From Symsagittifera roscoffensis (lineage: Eukaryota; Xenacoelomorpha; Acoela; Convolutidae): a stretch of DNA of 64,000 bases. The translations under genes were made by a program, and so were the position numbers. Location of the stretch: contig NC_087065.1 in NCBI RefSeq assembly GCF_963678635.1, positions 73,107,345 to 73,171,344 on the forward strand, written 5' to 3'. Position 1 is the first letter of the stretch. Each line of letters starts with the position of its first letter. Below the pieces are notes generated by a model that was not told the origin of the DNA, made no database searches, and worked only from the letters and a program-made list of their open reading frames with translations. Shown here in pieces: positions 54,059 to 62,932 of the stretch.

Positions 54059-55085
54059 ATGCCAGCACTCAACGGGAATGAGACAGTAAAATGCAAGGCC
54101 TGTGTTAAAGAGTACAGTAGAGCCAATGCGGCTCGACATCGCAAGAGTTGTGTGCGAGGAGTCATTTCTGGTCCAGAATGTAGTTATTGTACATACAACC
54201 AGCAAGAAATGAATTTCCATCCGAGAAAAAGGAGACACTATAGAAAAAATGTGGGACTGTATTTGGTGGGATCAATTTAAAAACAAGGTAGAAGTGAAAA
54301 ATCACGTTAGAACTCACTTTCCCTTCAAAAGACCACTTTCTGCTAGTTCACTAGTGCAAAACATTAGAAATGAAACATTGTTAGGCTACGTACAATGCGA
54401 TCTGAGTGTACCAGATGAGCTAAAAGCAAAATTTTTCAATTTCCCATTTATTTTCAAAAAACTGATGTTACCAGAAACGATATTGGTGAAACGATATTGG
54501 TGAAACGATATTAATGAAGTCATAAGCGGAAGAAAACGATTTGTTAAAACAACTGCAACGAATGTTGATATCGAGCTTCAAATTGTCCAACGGAACACTG
54601 ATCACACCACTTTTCAATTTTTACTTGGATCTTGGACTGCAATCTACAAAAATTCATCGATTTGTACAATACACACCGCGTCAAGTATTCAACAATTTTG
54701 TTCAGTCTGTTGTTGATGCTAGGCAAGCCGGCGATGAAAATCCATTGTCTGGCGTAGTAGCCGAAACAATGAAACTTCTAGGAAATAGTTCCTACGGCTA
54801 TCAAATAATGGACAGATCAAAACATACAATGACAAAATATCTTGGAGACAAAAAAACTCATAAAGCTATCAATAACCAATTCTTCAGGAGACTCAATGTC
54901 GTAGCTAAAGATTTGTTTGAAATGGAGCTTGTTAAGAAATTTGACTGAAGTGGATCCTTTTGCATCACTTCCACCATGTGCCAGACTTGCATTGGGATGC
55001 CCATTAATGCCAGAAAAACTCCAGAGACTGTTTCTCGCACTTGAATTTGAACTAGATCAGGCGAAAATTCTAGAGAGTACATGAG
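54059..55085 (+). pseudogene. polB copy E, duplicate of copy D
   Basis: Repeats 50,279-51,305 at an offset of 3,780 with few changes. The 54,541-54,948 frame is longer here because one base differs near the …YLGDKKTHKAINNQFF junction, so motif B (KLLGNSSYGYQIMD) reads through to HKAINNQFFRRLNVVAKDLF and the KKFD stop. The junction joins motif B directly to a later segment. Motif C is not present. Confidence 0.85.
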
Positions 55086-55284
55086 GTTGCTGTTTTACAC
55101 TGAGAAGATCATTTTGAGCAAAAAATTGAGTTAAAGTGTACAACAAGAAAGAGCTGAGAGAAGGGTAGCTGACGGAAGATAAGTTGAAATTAGGGTATTT
55201 AGAGTTGAAACGGAGGTAGTTGACGGTGGTTTAGTTGAAAATAAAATAATTTTTTAGTTTGGAAAGATGGGTACTCTCAATTGG

Positions 55285-55480
55285 AATGTGTAGGTTTAAC
55301 CAATCAGAATTGATTTTACTTATTTGGTTTGTACTCGTGTCCAATCAGATTCCGGCTTCTTTTTATGGAATTCGTATCTAAAAATTGTGTACAATCGGAA
55401 ACAAAGCCCCATTTTAGGCATTGCCGTTTCCAATCACAAAAACGTTAATTTTTGTTTTAGTTGTCGTATCCAATCAGACA
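55285..55480 (+). promoter_or_regulatory. CCAAT-motif array, first of four in the 985-bp repeats
   Basis: Motifs AACCAATCAGAATTG (55,292), GTGTCCAATCAGATTCC (55,338), GTGTACAATCGGAAAC (55,389), TTTCCAATCACAAA (55,429) and GTATCCAATCAGACAA (55,467). Copies follow at about 56,275-56,470, 57,255-57,450 and 58,245-58,440. Confidence 0.5.
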
Positions 55481-55834
55481 AAGTTTTACTTTTTAAGGAC
55501 ATAAATCTTCCAAATAAGCAAAAATATACACGAAAGCAAACAAGGAATATTGCTGATATAAGTAATAAAAGAAAAAAGTTAATAAAATTAACATCTCTGC
55601 AATTTTTTTTGCAACACGATAATTGAATTTCTTGTATGTAATCAATGAGAAATTGCTAGTTTTTGAGTAGATCGTCAAATTCTTCAATTTTGATGTAGAT
55701 TTGAGAGTATAACTCATCGATGAATATTTCAAAGCAAATCTCTGGAAATCTGATTCCAAACCGAATCAAGTAGGATTTTGAGCTTTGAAAAACCTTAAAG
55801 AAACGAAGGAATAAAGAACTTTGCTGAGGAGTTT

Positions 55835-56200
55835 TTACTTGGGTATCGGGTAGGGGATAGAAAGAGTCTTTGAAATATTATCGTACGACTTCTTAATTAA
55901 CTTCAAGAATTCTAAAATAAATAAAATTTCTTTCCTTGTTAGGTGTAATTCAGCTGTAAGTTTGAAGCTTTGATACGCATTATGTGGATCAAAAGTAAAC
56001 TCAAAAGTTTCTCTAAATAGACCTTTACTTAGTCGGATAACTCTATTTTGAACAACATAAACATCCAAAAAATTATGAAAAACGTAAGAGTCAACATCTA
56101 TTCTATCAATAAAAAAATCAATTGGAATTTTTTCTTTTTTTGGGATAACAGTATTTTGATTGTCGATTAAGAAATTATTTAGAATTTGGAACATTGGCAA
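55835..56200 (-). CDS. ORF X, copy with alternative N-terminus (1 of 3)
   Basis: Core as in the other copies (KEKIPIDFFIDRIDVDSYVF, LTRKEILFILEFLKLIKKSY, IPYPIPK stop), lacking the YSIKE pentapeptide before FTFDPHN. The first about 20 residues differ: MFQILNNFLIDNQNTVIP replaces MSIKKNLNFLEL. Unknown function. Confidence 0.45.
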   Translation of the reverse strand: MPMFQILNNFLIDNQNTVIPKKEKIPIDFFIDRIDVDSYVFHNFLDVYVVQNRVIRLSKGLFRETFEFTFDPHNAYQSFKLTAELHLTRKEILFILEFLKLIKKSYDNISKTLSIPYPIPK

Positions 56201-56820
56201 AATTGAGCTGCAAATATTTTTTGAAAGTTAATGATTTTTAGTTAGGAGTGAAGGGTACCTTCAACTGGAATGTGTAGGTTTAACCAATCAGAATTGATTT
56301 TACTTGTTTTGGATTGTACTCGTGTCCAATCAGATTCCAGCTTCTTTTTATGGAATTCGTATCTAAAAATTGTGTACAATCGGAAACAAAGCCCCATTTT
56401 AGGCATTGCCGTTTCCAATCACAAAAACGTTGTTTTTGTTTTAGTTGTCGTATCCAATCAGACAAAGTTTTACTTTTTAAGGACATAAATCTTCCAAATA
56501 AGCAAAAATATACACGAAAGCAAACAAGGAATATTGCTGATATAAGTAATAAAAGAAAAAAAGTTAATAAAATTAACATCTCTGCAATTTTTTTTTGCAA
56601 CACGATAATTGAATTTCTTGTATGTAATCAATGAGAAATTGCTAGTTTTTGAGTAGATCGTCAAATTCTTCAATTTTGATGTAGATTTGAGAGTATAACT
56701 CATTGATGAATTTTTCAAAGCAAATCTCTGGAAATCTGATTCCAAACCGAATCAAGTAGGATTTTGAGCTTTGAAAAACCTTAAAGAAACGAAGGAATAA
56801 AGAACTTTGCTGAGGAGTTT

Positions 56821-57186
56821 TTACTTGGGTATCGGGTAGGGGATAGAAAGAGTCTTTGAAATATTATCGTACGACTTCTTAATTAACTTCAAGAATTCTA
56901 AAATAAATAAAATTTCTTTCCTTGTTAGGTGTAATTCAGCTGTAAGTTTGAAGCTTTGATACGCAATATGTGGATCAAAAGTAAACTCAAAAGTTTCTCT
57001 AAATAGACCTTTACTTAGTCGGATAACTCTATTTTGAACAACATAAACATCCAAAAAATTATGAAAAACGTAAGAGTCAACATCTATTCTATCAATAAAA
57101 AAATCAATTGGAATTTTTTCTTTTTTTGGGATAACAGTATTTTGATTGTCGATTAAGAAATTATTTAGAATTTGGAACATTGGCAA
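56821..57186 (-). CDS. ORF X, copy with alternative N-terminus (2 of 3)
   Basis: Same as 55,835-56,200 with one change (FTFDPHIAYQ). It sits in the second 985-bp subunit. Confidence 0.45.
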   Translation of the reverse strand: MPMFQILNNFLIDNQNTVIPKKEKIPIDFFIDRIDVDSYVFHNFLDVYVVQNRVIRLSKGLFRETFEFTFDPHIAYQSFKLTAELHLTRKEILFILEFLKLIKKSYDNISKTLSIPYPIPK

Positions 57187-57225
57187 AAGTGAGCTGCAAA
57201 TATTTTTTGAAAGTTAATGATTTTT

Positions 57226-59095
57226 AGTTTGGAAAGATGGGTACTCTCAATTGGAATGTGTAGGTTTAACCAATCAGAATTGATTTTACTTATTTGGTTT
57301 GTACTCGTGTCCAATCAGATTCCGGCTTCTTTTTATGGAATTCGTATCTAAAAATTGTGTACAATCGGAAACAAAGCCCCATTTTAGGCATTGCCGTTTC
57401 CAATCACAAAAACGTTAATTTTTGTTTTAGTTGTCGTATCCAATCAGACAAAGTTTTACTTTTTAAGGACATAAATCTTCCAAATAAGCAAAAATATACA
57501 CGAAAGCAAACAAGGAATATTGCTGATATAAGTAATAAAAGAAAAAAGTTAATAAAATTAACATCTCTGCAATTTTTTTTGCAACACGATAATTGAATTT
57601 CTTGTATGTAATCAATGAGAAATTGCTAGTTTTTGAGTAGATCGTCAAATTCTTCAATTTTGATGTAGATTTGAGAGTATAACTCATCGATGAATATTTC
57701 AAAGCAAATCTCTGGAAATCTGATTCCAAACCGAATCAAGTAGGATTTTGAGCTTTGAAAAACCTTAAAGAAACGAAGGAATAAAGAACTTTGCTGAGGA
57801 GTTTTTACTTGGGTATCGGGTAGGGGATAGAAAGAGTCTTTGAAATATTATCGTACGACTTCTTAATTAACTTCAAGAATTCTAAAATAAATAAAATTTC
57901 TTTCCTTGTTAGGTGTAATTCAGCTGTAAGTTTGAAGCTTTGATACGCAATATGTGGATCAAAAGTAAACTCAAAAGTTTCTCTAAATAGACCTTTACTT
58001 AGTCGGATAACTCTATTTTGAACAACATAAACATCCAAAAAATTATGAAAAACGTAAGAGTCAACATCTATTCTATCAATAAAAAAATCAATTGGAATTT
58101 TTTCTTTTTTTGGGATAACAGTATTTTGATTGTCGATTAAGAAATTATTTAGAATTTGGAACATTGGCAAAATTGAGCTGCAAATATTTTTTGAAAGTTA
58201 ATGATTTTTAGTTAGGAGTGAAGGGTACCTTCAACTGGAATGTGTAGGTTTAACCAATCAGAATTGATTTTACTTGTTTTGGATTGTACTCGTGTCCAAT
58301 CAGATTCCAGCTTCTTTTTATGGAATTCGTATCTAAAAATTGTGTACAATCGGAAACAAAGCCCCATTTTAGGCATTGCCGTTTCCAATCACAAAAACGT
58401 TGTTTTTGTTTTAGTTGTCGTATCCAATCAGACAAAGTTTTACTTTTTAAGGACATAAATCTTCCAAATAAGCAAAAATATACACGAAAGCAAACAAGGA
58501 ATATTGCTGATATAAGTAATAAAAGAAAAAAAGTTAATAAAATTAACATCTCTGCAATTTTTTTTTGCAACACGATAATTGAATTTCTTGTATGTAATCA
58601 ATGAGAAATTGCTAGTTTTTGAGTAGATCGTCAAATTCTTCAATTTTGATGTAGATTTGAGAGTATAACTCATTGATGAATTTTTCAAAGCAAATCTCTG
58701 GAAATCTGATTCCAAACCGAATCAAGTAGGATTTTGAGCTTTGAAAAACCTTAAAGAAACGAAGGAATAAAGAACTTTGCTGAGGAGTTTTTACTTGGGT
58801 ATCGGGTAGGGGATAGAAAGAGTCTTTGAAATATTATCGTACGACTTCTTAATTAACTTCAAGAATTCTAAAATAAATAAAATTTCTTTCCTTGTTAGGT
58901 GTAATTCAGCTGTAAGTTTGAAGCTTTGATACGCAATATGTGGATCAAAAGTAAACTCAAAAGTTTCTCTAAATAGACCTTTACTTAGTCGGATAACTCT
59001 ATTTTGAACAACATAAACATCCAAAAAATTATGAAAAACGTAAGAGTCAACATCTATTCTATCAATAAAAAAATCAATTGGAATTTTTTCTTTTT
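57226..59095. repeat. 1,970-bp tandem duplication, unit 2
   Basis: Second unit. The identity to unit 1 ends near 59,095, where ORF X regains the standard N-terminal coding (cttgtaaattaactcgagg) instead of the gggataacag sequence. Confidence 0.95.
57805..58170 (-). CDS. ORF X, copy with alternative N-terminus (3 of 3)
   Basis: Duplicate of 55,835-56,200 at an offset of 1,970. It carries FTFDPHIAYQ rather than FTFDPHNAYQ. Confidence 0.45.
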   Translation of the reverse strand: MPMFQILNNFLIDNQNTVIPKKEKIPIDFFIDRIDVDSYVFHNFLDVYVVQNRVIRLSKGLFRETFEFTFDPHIAYQSFKLTAELHLTRKEILFILEFLKLIKKSYDNISKTLSIPYPIPK

Positions 59096-59141
59096 TCTTG
59101 TAAATTAACTCGAGGAAATTCAAATTTTTTTTGATAGACAT
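58791..59141 (-). CDS. ORF X, open copy with standard N-terminus
   Basis: 116 codons, MSIKKNLNFLELIYKKKEKI start, then the common core and IPYPIPK stop. It is the last copy of the array and borders the divergent interval before polB copy F. Confidence 0.5.
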   Translation of the reverse strand: MSIKKNLNFLELIYKKKEKIPIDFFIDRIDVDSYVFHNFLDVYVVQNRVIRLSKGLFRETFEFTFDPHIAYQSFKLTAELHLTRKEILFILEFLKLIKKSYDNISKTLSIPYPIPK

Positions 59142-59199
59142 TTTTCAACTAATAATTAAATATTTTTTAAAATTACAAACAGTTCACTTTTAGAAAATG

Positions 59200-59350
59200 C
59201 TGGATTCTGATTGGTTGATTTTCAACATACAGTGATACCAAAACTTAGCTCAATTCTGATTGGTTTATCTTCACTAAGTAATATTAAACAAAACTCAAAA
59301 CATTCTGATTTTCTTTTACGTTAAAAGCAATCGCTCTATACTTTGTATAA
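59200..59350. promoter_or_regulatory. Divergent CCAAT interval between ORF X and polB copy F
   Basis: TTCTGATTGGTTGATT (about 59,206), TTCTGATTGGTTTATC (about 59,255), CATTCTGATTTTC (about 59,303), then ctctatactttgtataa (about 59,334). Confidence 0.45.
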
Positions 59351-59464
59351 CTACTTGAAATTAACTCTAATAATTTTTTGGGACTTTTTAAATCTCCCAA
59401 TTTTGTAGGTACCATGTACTTTTTTTTCATTTTTGGTACAGGCTAAATCTCCATTTTTTTTCAT

Positions 59465-60955
59465 ATGCCAGCACTCAACGGGAATGAGAAAGTGAAATGA
59501 AGGACTGTGGTAAAGACTACAGTAGAGCCAATGCGGCTCGACATTGCAAGGGTTGTGTGCGAGGAGTCATTTCTTGTCCGGAATGTAGTTATTGTACATA
59601 AAACCAGCAAGAAATGAATTTCCATACGAGCAAGAAGCACGTAAAGTCACCCCAAAGTCAACAAAATGTGTATCGTGTGAGAAAGATTTTTCAAGCTATT
59701 ATTCACTTCAACAACATCGCAAAAAAAATCATGGGTTGAAAGCGAGGAAAACGAGTGAATCTGTTGCTGATTTGAATAAAATCTTGGAAAACGAGGAGGA
59801 TAGTGATCAGCTACGAGATGAGTTGAATGCCTGTCAATACTTGTTGACAGATACCGAGATGGAAAATTGAAGCCACAAAAATCAACTGTCAATTTTCAAA
59901 ACTAGATCCTAACCTAGTTAATGAAAAACTGGATTAAGTCTTTGAAAAATTTGAATGTGCAGCAAAAACAAACATTGCCTTGGGATTTGTGTTACGTAAA
60001 ATAGAAAGGGCAAATATCGTTTTTTCTACGCTCATGAAGATAACACACTCTTCGATAAAGATACACTGCTTTGTACTGAAGCAGACTTGCCGACTATACA
60101 GAGCAAGATCAATCAGCAAGATATAATTGAAGTTTGTACACAAGAGAGACAAAAAAACTAAATTGCGATTCAAGCTGATCACTAATGTGACCATTTTTGC
60201 CGCCTTACTGAAAAAAGTACCCATGGGGTGTCGAGATTCAGTGATTCTCGAACCACTTCTGAGGAATCACGAGGTTAATTATTTGATTTCGGATGCGCAC
60301 ACGCAACAACCATACAATGACAATTTGTGTTTGTTTCGAGCACTTGTGGTTCATTTACATGGAACAACTAATCTTGAAACATCCACCTCCGTGATTTTTA
60401 ATGCTTTTCTTGAAAAATTGGGTTGTGATCCGAAACAATATTGTGGAGTTTCGATGGATAATCTACCAATAGTTGAAGATGTACAAGAGAAAAAAATCTT
60501 TATCTACGATATCGACATTGAAGACGGCGATTTTGTGGGAGAATTAGCTCGGAGAAGTATCGGTAAAAACGAGATTACAGTGAAACTTCTATGATACAAA
60601 AATCACAATATTTACGTCAATAACATCGACAACTTCTTCAAATGCTTCCGATTCCCAACTTGCGATACATTTTTTCACAAAGCAGACAATTTCAATAAGC
60701 GTCTCCTACGATGCAAAGACCGAATCAAGAACATTTACCCCAAAAATGTTTATACTCTACGAGAGACGTTGTTTTACTTTTTTCGATAAAATGCTAAAAG
60801 TGTTTCAATTTTTTCTACAAAGTGCTAAAGTGTGTACAAGATGCAAAAACCATTAGGTCACTTTTTACTTGTGTACAGTTTTTCTAGCGTTTTTCCGAAT
60901 AAGTATGCAAAAATCATTCAAGTTTTTGAACAAATGTGCGAGTTCGGAGCACTAA
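59465..60955 (+). pseudogene. polB copy F (N-terminal half with OTU-like motif, internal deletion)
   Basis: MPALNGNEKVK then decayed fingers. Here the acceptor-like AG before the ATG has become at (ttttttcatATG). The 59,592-59,870 frame includes CVSCEKDFSSYYSLQQHRKK and stays in frame through DELNACQ. The 60,127-60,594 frame has FKLITNVTIFAALLKKVPMG, SDAHTQQPYNDNLCLFRALV, VHLHGTTNLETSTS and IYDIDIEDGDFVGELARRS. It then runs out of frame into the common 3' block near 60,830. Motifs A-C are absent. Confidence 0.8.
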
Positions 60956-61088
60956 ATTAAGTTCTAATTGTTTTTCAATGGTTTACCCTGAAGCTCTCAT
61001 CTATTCTCATAACTAAAATGAATTTGAAGAAATTAATTAATTACAGAAAACGAAGTCAGTACCAAACAACAATTATTTACAAAAACAA

Positions 61089-61349
61089 TTAAATAAATAG
61101 CTGTCGAGAAGCAGAAGAGTTCTGGAGGTTCTCTATAGAACGCAGAGCTGGACGAGGTTCCATTGCTGGTGGTTATTGCGGAGGAGTGTTTTGAGGCGTC
61201 ATTGTTTCTGAGAAACCCTCATCTTCATCTATTGTGATGGGGTTTTCAGCTGATCCTGCCTCCTCCCAAGGAAAGAGGAAGTCGTCGACTGGTTGAGCCA
61301 CAAATCTTGAGTCAAGAATCTCGGGGTAGTTCATTGCCACATGATCAGA
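61089..61349 (-). pseudogene. ORF Z C-terminal fragment, second copy
   Basis: Same minus-strand tail as 44,757-45,060: HVAMNYPEILDSRFVAQPVD, FLFPWEEAGSAENPITIDED, EGFSETMTPQNTPPQ, a stop, then PPAMEPRPALRSIENLQN and the stop at 61,089. At about 61,349 it is cut and joined to polB copy G in the opposite orientation. Confidence 0.65.
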
Positions 61350-62750
61350 AATGAGAAAGTGAAATGCAAGGACTGTGGTAAAGAATACAGTAGAGCCAAT
61401 GCGGCTCGACATCGCAAGAGTTGTGTGCGAGGAGTCATTTCTTGTCCGGAATGTAGTTATTGTGCATACAACCAGCAAGAAATGATTTTCCATACGAGCA
61501 AGAAGCACGTAAAGTCAACTGCAAAGTCAGCAAAGTGTGTATCGTGTGAGAAAGATTTTCGAAGCTATTATTCACTTCAACAACATCGCAAAAAAGCTCA
61601 CGGGTTGAAAGCGAGGAAAACGAGTGAATCTGTTGCTGATTTGAATGAAATCTTGGAAAACGAGGAGGATAGTGATCAGCTATGCGATGAGTGAATGCCT
61701 GTCAACACTTGTTGACAGATACCAACATGGAAAATGGACGCCACAAAATTTACAATTTTCAACTTTCAAAACTAGATTCTAATCTAATTATTGAAAAACT
61801 GGATCAAGTCTTTGAAAAACTTGATTAAGCAGCAAAAATCAACATTGCCTTGAGATTTGTGTTACGTAATATAGAAACGGGCAATTATCTTTATTTCTAC
61901 GCTCATAAAAATAACTTGGAACGGGAAGCATGAACCCATATCAGTGTAAATTTTATCGAATTTGCTTGAAAAAACCATATTTTTGCGTGACAAAGATCCA
62001 CAATCCCTCACTATTGACTTTGTGGCAAACTTGGAATTGTTGGCGGAGAAAAAAAAAGCCAAAGTGCGATCAAATTTTCTAAAAATTGAAAATAACAGCA
62101 AAAAGCGGCTACACACTATTTTCAGCATCCTTAATGAACGAGGCAGTTTCAATAAGAGTGAAGCAAGAGAGTACGAAGACGAAAGTATCGAGAATGAGGA
62201 AGAAACAGACGCATCCACTCACTTTCTCAGGATTCAAAAGAAACAATTGATTGGTTTGATGCATCATCTAGAGAAGTACACAAATACACTACCAGTATTT
62301 GGATTCAACAGTGTTCGGTATGATATAAACCTCATTAATTAATACGTCTTTCCTTAGTTTATCAACGAAAAAGATATTGAACCTTCAGTTATCAAGAAAG
62401 CAAACGACTTTGTTTCTTTCAAATTTGGAGATGATCAGCTGCTGGACATTATGAAGTTTTGGGGTGAAGCTAGTACTTTAGACTCTTTTCTAAAAGCTTA
62501 CAAAGCAAGTGAGATGAAAGGATACTTTCCATACGAGTGGTTTGAAAAATTGCGAAAATTGTTCGAGTTTTTTTTTGTCAAGATGCAAAAACCACAGGTA
62601 TTTTTCACTTGTGTACAAATTTCCTATTGTTTTTCCGAATATGTTTGCAAAACTTATTCGAGTTTCTTAACATATGTGCGAGTTTGGAGCACTAAATTAA
62701 GTTCTAATTGTTTTTCAATGATTTACCTTGAACCTCTCATCTATTCTAAT
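61341..62750 (+). pseudogene. polB copy G (three zinc fingers and exonuclease part)
   Basis: The best-preserved N-terminus (61,341-61,694): VKCKDCGKEYSRANAARHRK, CPECSYCAYNQQEMIFHTSK and CVSCEKDFRSYYSLQQHRKK form three Cys-His fingers. The same one-base loss after DSDQLCDE as in copies B and C stops it. The 61,962-62,342 frame holds the exonuclease part, ending TLPVFGFNSVRYDINLIN (Exo II, G-F-N-S/G-x-x-Y-D). The 62,451-62,600 frame continues FWGEASTLDSFLKAYKASEM, FPYEWFE and then falls into the common 3' block (gtcaagatgcaaaaac). Confidence 0.85.
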
Positions 62751-62824
62751 AATTAAAATGAAATTGAAGAAATTAATTAATTACAGAAAACGAAGTCAGT
62801 ACCAAACAACAATTATTTACTATA

Positions 62825-62932
62825 GTTTTCTATAGAACGCAGAGCTGGACGAGGTTCCATTGCTGGTGGTTGTTGCGGAGGGTTGTTTTGCGGCGTCATT
62901 GTTACTGAGAAACCCTCATCTTCATTCCAAGC
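62825..62932 (-). pseudogene. ORF Z fragment, third copy
   Basis: Short minus-strand piece with the VTMTPQNNPPQQPPAMEPRP-like run of the ORF Z tail (62,900-62,835), cut at 62,932 where polB copy H begins (ccaagctgttattcacttc). Confidence 0.5.

Larger units (their letters stand above)
51337..55120. repeat. About 3.77-kb tandem duplication, unit 2
   Basis: Second unit, covering polB D2, a CCAAT array, ORF X and polB E. Confidence 0.92.
55256..57225. repeat. 1,970-bp tandem duplication, unit 1 (itself two about 985-bp subunits)
   Basis: Identical or nearly so to 57,226-59,095 at a constant offset of 1,970. Inside it, 55,256-56,235 and 56,236-57,225 are also alike (offsets 977-986). Each subunit has a CCAAT array, an AT-rich stretch and one ORF X copy. 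Confidence 0.95.

Noticed and set aside
55493..55759. Minus-strand frames MESDFQRFALK… next to ORF X
   Set aside because: The open frame differs between copies; at 49.35 kb a different frame is open over the same DNA. No single frame is conserved, and many starts are non-ATG.
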